A stretch of DNA of 17,843 bases from positions 1 through 17,843 of the forward strand of contig NZ_JBFJVE010000040.1 in assembly GCF_041624275.1 (NCBI RefSeq). The letters run 5' to 3'. The first letter of the stretch is position 1, and every line of letters starts with the position of its first letter. The translations under genes were made by a program, and so were the position numbers. The notes under the pieces are model-generated. The model saw only the letters and a list, made by a program, of their open reading frames with translations. It had not been told where the DNA came from and did not search any database. Below, in pieces: positions 14,894-17,843 of this stretch. This stretch comes from Shimia sp041624275 (lineage in GTDB: Bacteria > Pseudomonadota > Alphaproteobacteria > Rhodobacterales > Rhodobacteraceae).

Positions 14894-16186
14894 ATGCATG
14901 ACATCCGTGCGATCCGCGACAATCCCGGGGCATTCGATGCCGCCCTTGCCCGCCGCGGTCTCGCGCCCATGTCGCCGTCGATCCTCGAGCTGGACGCGAC
15001 CCGGCGGGAGCGGATCGCCGCCGCCGAAGCCGCCCAGGCCGAGCAGAAGAAGGCCGCCAAGGAGGTGGGCGCCGCCAAGGCCGGCGGCGACGAGGCCGAG
15101 TTCGAGCGTCTGCGCGCCCTGGTCGGCGACAAGAAATCCGAAGTGGCGGCAATGCAGGCCGAGGCCAAGACGCTGGATCAGCAGCTGACCGACCTCTTGA
15201 TGGGCATCCCCAATCTGCCCTTCGAAGACACCCCCGAGGGCGCCGACGAAGCCGACAACGTCGAGATCCACCGCTGGGGCACGCCCAGGGATCTGGATTT
15301 CGCGCCGCTCGAACATTACGAACTGGCCGGGGTCAAGCCGGGCATGGACTTCGAGACCGCCGCCAAGCTCTCGGGCTCGCGTTTCGTGGTGCTGTCGGGC
15401 GCCGTGGCGCGCATTCACCGGGCGCTGGCGCAGTTCATGATCAACACCCATGTCGATGAAAACGGGCTCACCGAAGCCTGGACCCCGGTGCTGGTGAAAC
15501 CCGAGATGATGTATGGCACCGGGCAGCTGCCGAAATTCGGCGAGGATTCCTATGAAACCACCAATGGCTGGTGGCTGGTGCCCACCGCCGAGGTGACGCT
15601 GACCAATATCGTCAACGGGCTGACGGTCGAGGAAAGCTATCTGCCGCGCCGTTACGTGGCCCATACCCAGTGTTTCCGCTCGGAAGCCGGCAGCGCCGGG
15701 CGCGACACCTCGGGCATGCTGCGCCAGCACCAGTTCGAAAAGGTCGAGATGGTCTCGGTCACCCGGCCCGAGGACAGCCGCGCCGAGCTCGACCGGATGA
15801 CCGAATGCGCCCAGGGCATTCTGGAACGGCTGAACCTGCCCTACCGCACCGTGGTGCTCTGCACCGGCGACATGGGCTTCGGCGCGCAGCGCACCCATGA
15901 CATCGAGGTCTGGCTGCCCGGGCAGAACAGCTACCGCGAGATTTCCTCGGTCTCGGTCTGCGGCGATTTCCAGGCCCGGCGCATGAATGCGCGCTTCAAG
16001 CCGGCGCAAGGCGGCAAGCCGGAATTCCTGCACACGCTGAACGGATCCGGCCTGGCGGTCGGGCGCTGTCTGATCGCGGTGCTGGAAAACGGCCAGCAGG
16101 CGGACGGCTCGGTGGTTCTGCCCGAGGTGCTGCACCCCTATCTTGGCGGCCGCACCACCCTTGGCGCCGACGGCCGGCTGCTCTGA
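14894..16186 (+). CDS. serS: serine--tRNA ligase
   Basis: SerRS charges tRNA-Ser (and tRNA-Sec) with serine in the cytosol; it is a class II synthetase dimer. The 430-residue protein has an N-terminal coiled-coil tRNA-binding arm (about 30-105, Ala/Glu/Lys-rich). The catalytic domain follows with the serine-specific TAEV loop (231-234), motif 2 starting at FRSE (261-264) and GRDTSGMLRQHQFEKVE, and motif 3 NGSGLAVGR (383-391) with its conserved Arg. I chose ATG 14894 (MHDIRAIRDNPGAFD, the usual SerRS start), with AAGGA eight to nine bases upstream. An in-frame ATG at 14822 would add 24 basic residues absent from the family and would remove the promoter region. It is monocistronic, with a terminator behind it. 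Confidence 0.97.
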   Translation: MHDIRAIRDNPGAFDAALARRGLAPMSPSILELDATRRERIAAAEAAQAEQKKAAKEVGAAKAGGDEAEFERLRALVGDKKSEVAAMQAEAKTLDQQLTDLLMGIPNLPFEDTPEGADEADNVEIHRWGTPRDLDFAPLEHYELAGVKPGMDFETAAKLSGSRFVVLSGAVARIHRALAQFMINTHVDENGLTEAWTPVLVKPEMMYGTGQLPKFGEDSYETTNGWWLVPTAEVTLTNIVNGLTVEESYLPRRYVAHTQCFRSEAGSAGRDTSGMLRQHQFEKVEMVSVTRPEDSRAELDRMTECAQGILERLNLPYRTVVLCTGDMGFGAQRTHDIEVWLPGQNSYREISSVSVCGDFQARRMNARFKPAQGGKPEFLHTLNGSGLAVGRCLIAVLENGQQADGSVVLPEVLHPYLGGRTTLGADGRLL

Positions 16187-16212
16187 AACCAACTCGCATC
16201 TGCGACAAGGCA

Positions 16213-16244
16213 AAAGCCGCACCTTAGGGCGCGGCTTTGTTTTT
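16213..16244 (+). terminator. intrinsic terminator of serS
   Basis: AAAGCCGC (16213-16220) pairs with GCGGCTTT (16231-16238), with further CC/GG pairing inside, and GTTTTT follows. It begins 27 bases after the serS stop. On the minus strand the stem is followed by a shorter TTTT, so it could also stop transcripts coming from der. Confidence 0.85.
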
Positions 16245-16330
16245 GAGTATTTGAAAAGAGATGAAGGGCGGGGGGCCGGTTTTCGCCCCTGTTACCGCCC
16301 CTGTTTTCACCTTTTCGGAAAATACTCCGG
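16245..16330. repeat. inverted pair of GAGTATTT-type intergenic elements
   Basis: GAGTATTT followed by AAAAG (16245-16258) is mirrored by CTTTT and AAATACTC (16311-16327), so the two can form an outer stem of 8 plus 5 pairs around a GC-rich centre. Each arm followed outward-in reads GAGTATTT...AAAAG.(A/G)TGAA, i.e. two inverted copies of one element. Next to it lie a GC-rich palindrome GGGGGC-GGC-GCCCCC (16351-16365) and two copies of CGCCCCTGTT (16284-16293, 16296-16305). I recall GAGTATTT-AAAAGATGAAG strings as very common behind genes in Rhodobacteraceae. Confidence 0.65.
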
Positions 16331-16400
16331 GGGTGAGGCCGCCAGGCCGAGGGGGCGGCGCCCCCTGCCCCGGCGGGCTGCCCCGGCATCCAATGGCGGA

Positions 16401-17843
16401 TCAGAACTCCTGCCCGCGCCCCTTGATATGCTTGCGCAGACGCGACGGGGTGGATTTCTTGCGCCCCTTATAGGGGTTCTGTTCACTCTGGCCGCGCATG
16501 AACAGGCGGATCGGTGTGCCCGGCATGTCGAAATCCTCGCGCAGGCCGTTGACCAGATAGCGCGAATAGCTTTCGGGCATCTTGTCGGGGTGGCTGCACA
16601 TGACGACGAAGCCCGGCGGGCGGGTCTTGGCCTGGGTCATGTAGCGCAGCTTGATGCGCTTGCCCTGCGGGGCCGGCGGCGGATGCTGCTCGAGCATGCC
16701 GGCCAGCCAGCGGTTGAGCTGGGCGGTGGTCACCCGGCGGTTCCACACGTCATAGGCGCGCAGCACCGCATCGTGCAGCCGCTCGAGGCCGCGCCCGGTC
16801 TTGGCCGATACCGTGATCAGCGGCGCCCCGCGCAGCTGCGGCAGCAGCCGCTCGAAGGCCTCTTTCAGGTCGCGCAGCTTCTGCTGTTTCTCGTCCTCGA
16901 TGTCCCATTTGTTGACCGCCACCACCACGGCGCGCCCCTCGCGTTCGGCGAGGTCGGCAATGCGCAGGTCCTGCTGCTCGAAGGGAATCGCCGCATCCAG
17001 CAGCACCACCACGATCTCGGCGAATTTCACCGCCCGCAGCCCGTCCGAGACCGAAAGCTTCTCGACCTTGTCCTGCACCTTGGCCTTCTTGCGCATGCCG
17101 GCGGTGTCGAAGATCCGCACCGGGGTGCCCGACCAGTCGGTGCGCAGCGAGATCGCGTCGCGGGTGATGCCGGCCTCGGGGCCGGTCAGCAGACGGTCTT
17201 CGCCGAGGATCTTGTTGATCAGGGTCGACTTGCCGGCATTGGGGCGCCCGACGACGGCGATCTGCAGCGGTTTGGCGGCGGTCGGCTTCGGCGCCTGGCC
17301 GTCAAAACCCTCATCGTCCTCCAGCACGATGTCGGTCTCGGGCGCATGGTCCTCGGCGCGTTCGGCGAAGGCATCGGCCAGCGGCATCAGCTGGGCGTAA
17401 AGGTCGTTCATCCCCTCGCCATGTTCCGCCGAAAGCCGGATCGGCTCTCCCAGTCCCAGCGACCACGCCTCGATCACCCCGGCATCGGCAGCGGCACCCT
17501 CGCCCTTGTTGGCGGCAAGGATGACATGGGCCGCGCGCTTGCGCAGGATCTCGGCAAAGATCATGTCGGTGGGGGTGATCCCGGTGCGGGCGTCGATCAT
17601 GAACAGGCAGATGTCGGACATGTCGACCGCGCGTTCGGTCAGCCGCCGCATGCGCCCCTCGAGACTGTCGTCGGTGGCATCCTCGAGCCCGGCGGTGTCG
17701 ATCACCGTGAAGCGCAGATCGCCAAGCCGCGCCTCGCCCTCGCGCAGGTCACGGGTGACACCGGGCTGGTCGTCGACCAGCGCCAGTTTCTTGCCCACGA
17801 GGCGATTGAACAGGGTGGATTTGCCCACATTGGGCCGCCCCAC
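16401..17843 (-). CDS. der: ribosome-assembly GTPase Der (EngA), 5' end outside window
   Basis: Der is an essential GTPase with two tandem G domains that matures the 50S ribosomal subunit. The visible 480 residues start one residue before the first P-loop GRPNVGKST (2-10). They continue with DTAG (49-52), NKGE (112-115) and SAEHGEG (138-144) of G domain 1, an acidic linker (165-182), then GRPNAGKST (199-207), DTAGM (246-250), NKWD (311-314) and SAK (346-348) of G domain 2. A C-terminal KH-like domain ends in a basic tail (KGRKKSTPSRLRKHIKGRG). The frame runs to the edge; the codon there is GTG for the Val of the family's xxxVGRPNVGKS start, so roughly eight or nine residues are missing. NKGE replaces the usual NKxD in G domain 1, a variant also seen in other Der proteins. 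It converges on serS. Confidence 0.96.
   Translation of the reverse strand: MGRPNVGKSTLFNRLVGKKLALVDDQPGVTRDLREGEARLGDLRFTVIDTAGLEDATDDSLEGRMRRLTERAVDMSDICLFMIDARTGITPTDMIFAEILRKRAAHVILAANKGEGAAADAGVIEAWSLGLGEPIRLSAEHGEGMNDLYAQLMPLADAFAERAEDHAPETDIVLEDDEGFDGQAPKPTAAKPLQIAVVGRPNAGKSTLINKILGEDRLLTGPEAGITRDAISLRTDWSGTPVRIFDTAGMRKKAKVQDKVEKLSVSDGLRAVKFAEIVVVLLDAAIPFEQQDLRIADLAEREGRAVVVAVNKWDIEDEKQQKLRDLKEAFERLLPQLRGAPLITVSAKTGRGLERLHDAVLRAYDVWNRRVTTAQLNRWLAGMLEQHPPPAPQGKRIKLRYMTQAKTRPPGFVVMCSHPDKMPESYSRYLVNGLREDFDMPGTPIRLFMRGQSEQNPYKGRKKSTPSRLRKHIKGRGQEF

Noticed and set aside
16284..16305. Two near-tandem CGCCCCTGTT copies
   Set aside because: Only two copies of ten bases inside a GC-rich repeat region; noted as part of the element, not as a separate repeat.

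Overview
The window is high-GC DNA from an alphaproteobacterium, most likely a marine Rhodobacterales (Roseobacter-clade) bacterium. The signs are a DddP-type DMSP lyase, the block yajC-secD-secF-Mth938-ccmABCDG, an acnB beside a DUF1223 gene, alphaproteobacterial promoter-like sites (TTGCAA-N17-TAGGTT), and intergenic inverted repeats of a kind I remember as dispersed in Rhodobacteraceae. Most of the content is housekeeping, densely packed and complete. Only the two edge genes, dddP and der, are cut.

Layout from left to right. On the + strand: the C-terminal third of dddP (1-477); a small bacteriohemerythrin gene with atypical codon use and one substituted iron ligand (741-1142); purB (1349-2653); and an LpxL/HtrB-like acyltransferase (2804-3727). 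The acyltransferase converges on a minus-strand secreted DUF1223 protein, and the two stop codons share one CTAG. Next comes minus-strand acnB (4604-7393), with its own intrinsic terminator and a recognisable promoter.

A long minus-strand block follows, in transcription order yajC, secD, secF, Mth938-like gene, a pair of REP-like hairpins, then ccmA, ccmB, ccmC, ccmD and ccmG (14139 down to 7690). YajC-SecD-SecF is the accessory membrane complex of the Sec translocon. CcmA-B-C-D exports and loads heme, and CcmG is the periplasmic thioredoxin that reduces apocytochrome c. ccmE, ccmF and ccmH are not in the window. A minus-strand uncharacterised aromatic-rich protein (14260-14757) is divergent from serS (14894-16186, +). 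serS has a good terminator and faces der (16401 to the right edge, -) across a 214-bp gap holding a second inverted repeat pair.

I found no rRNA, tRNA, CRISPR array, transposase, prophage or defence genes, and nothing that clearly forms a new multi-gene system. The points most worth a second look are the two REP-like elements (one pair shows compensatory base changes), the hemerythrin with Asn in place of a His ligand, the unknown 165-residue protein with an operator-like palindrome in its divergent promoter region, and a 12-bp perfect hairpin between yajC and secD.
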